From positions 1-14,411 of the forward strand of contig CANRPB010000025.1 of assembly GCA_947632415.1 (NCBI GenBank): a DNA stretch of 14,411 nt, given 5' to 3'. The first letter of the stretch is position 1, and each line of letters opens with the position of its first letter. Positions 14,063 to 14,411 of the stretch are shown here, piece by piece. A program made the position numbers and the translations under genes. This stretch comes from an uncultured Bacilli bacterium. GTDB taxonomy: Bacteria > Bacillota_I > Bacilli_A > RF39 > UBA660. Below the pieces are notes generated by a model that saw only the letters and a program-made list of their open reading frames with translations, ran no database searches and had not been told where the DNA came from.

Positions 14063-14337
14063 CTAAAGTAATATATGAATACCTAATGAGGGTGCTACAT
14101 TTTGTAAAATGATATCATCTAAATTAAATATTTGACTATATTCTTCTTTATTATCAATTATTCTGCTAAAATTCAAAACCATATGTGAGATAACCAGCAT
14201 TTAATGGATAAAATAAACTAAATTATTAGAAATCTCAAATGCAATAGTATAATCATCTTTTTTTAATCAAGTTTATTTGTAATTATATTTATAATATTAT
14301 TTTCATTCCTAAATTTTATTTTTAAAAATCCCTTATA
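14063..14337 (-). pseudogene. Decayed gene remnant upstream of the dehydrogenase
   Basis: The gap contains coding-like stretches that follow one another but change frame. First comes a piece ending NIINIITNKLD-stop at about 14263. Next, after seven As, KKDDYTIAFEISNNLVYF runs to a stop at 14201-14203. Then NAGYLTYGFEF-stop runs from about 14201 to 14166, and finally RIIDNKEEYSQIFNLDDIIL followed by a short tail ends at TAG 14065-14063. The third piece opens where the second closes. This pattern fits a small protein gene broken by at least three indels; no start codon or protein family is recognisable. The last segment could still be read as a 45-codon ORF from an ATG at 14200, but it lacks a ribosome binding site. 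Its stop overlaps the dehydrogenase ribosome binding site, so the two may once have been an operon. Confidence 0.45.
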
Positions 14338-14338
14338 T

Positions 14339-14366
14339 AAAAAAATAACAAAACAAGTTTTGTTAT
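14339..14366 (-). terminator. Strong intrinsic terminator of a gene beyond the right edge
   Basis: ATAACAAAAC-TT-GTTTTGTTAT is a perfect 10-bp inverted repeat with a 2-nt spacer, continuing into seven Ts on the minus strand. No gene within the window feeds it, so it should end a minus-strand transcript entering from past 14411. Confidence 0.75.
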
Positions 14367-14368
14367 CC

Positions 14369-14383
14369 GTCCCCTTTGGGGAC
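14369..14383. other. GC-rich hairpin beside the terminator
   Basis: GTCCCC-TTT-GGGGAC forms a 6-bp G/C-rich stem with a 3-nt loop, 2 nt from the terminator at 14339-14366. On the plus strand it is followed by CTTTTATTTT and could terminate in that direction. On the minus strand it precedes the main terminator as the first of two stems. The remaining bases to 14411 are AT-rich with nothing recognisable. Confidence 0.55.
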
Positions 14384-14411
14384 CTTTTATTTTGATATAA
14401 TTTATTATATA

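Noticed and set aside
1..14411. CRISPR array, insertion sequence, phage genes or known defence system
   Set aside because: No regularly spaced short repeats, transposase, capsid, integrase or nuclease-type defence motifs were found on either strand.

Overview
The window is AT-rich DNA with compact bacterial gene spacing, AGGAGG-type ribosome binding sites, TTTACA/TATAAT promoters and intrinsic terminators. Together with a SleC-like spore-cortex hydrolase gene, this points to a spore-forming low-GC member of the Bacillota (a clostridial or erysipelotrichial lineage). I cannot name the species. All the complete main genes end in TAA or TAG and use TGG for tryptophan, so the standard bacterial code applies.

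Left part (1-6275, all minus strand): a gene cut by the window edge encodes an unfamiliar N-terminal domain joined to a CCA-enzyme-like HD phosphohydrolase domain. Next comes a four-gene signalling and transport module. In transcription order it is a MacB/BceA-type ATPase, a large duplicated FtsX-type permease, a terminator immediately followed by an extended -10 promoter, an OmpR-family response regulator and an overlapping histidine kinase. The promoter upstream of the ATPase carries two AAGTTAC direct repeats exactly 11 bp apart, the form expected of an OmpR-family operator. I infer that the kinase and regulator control the transporter, probably in response to an envelope-active compound.

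Middle (6394-8937): a tRNA-Gly(GCC) gene on the minus strand with a good promoter and terminator. Divergent from it is a secreted D,D-carboxypeptidase (PBP5 family, plus strand). That gene converges on an HD-domain nucleotidase-like gene through a shared perfect hairpin terminator. An ASCH-domain gene follows.

Accessory-looking stretch (8962-10858): very AT-rich. A SWIM zinc-finger protein is split by a frameshift into N- and C-terminal reading frames. It is preceded by an in-frame 18-codon ORF that carries the good ribosome binding site. Upstream of that lies a short promoter/sORF/terminator unit with no recognisable protein product.

Right part (10859-14411): two divergent genes encode a peptidoglycan-binding plus triple-LysM protein and a SleC-like cortex hydrolase (SpoIID-like domain plus peptidoglycan-binding domain). 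Neither has a visible signal peptide, which suits mother-cell proteins that assemble on the forespore. A YdaD/GSP39-type short-chain dehydrogenase follows. Behind it is a decayed gene remnant in several frames, then a strong terminator and a second GC-rich hairpin belonging to whatever lies beyond the right edge.
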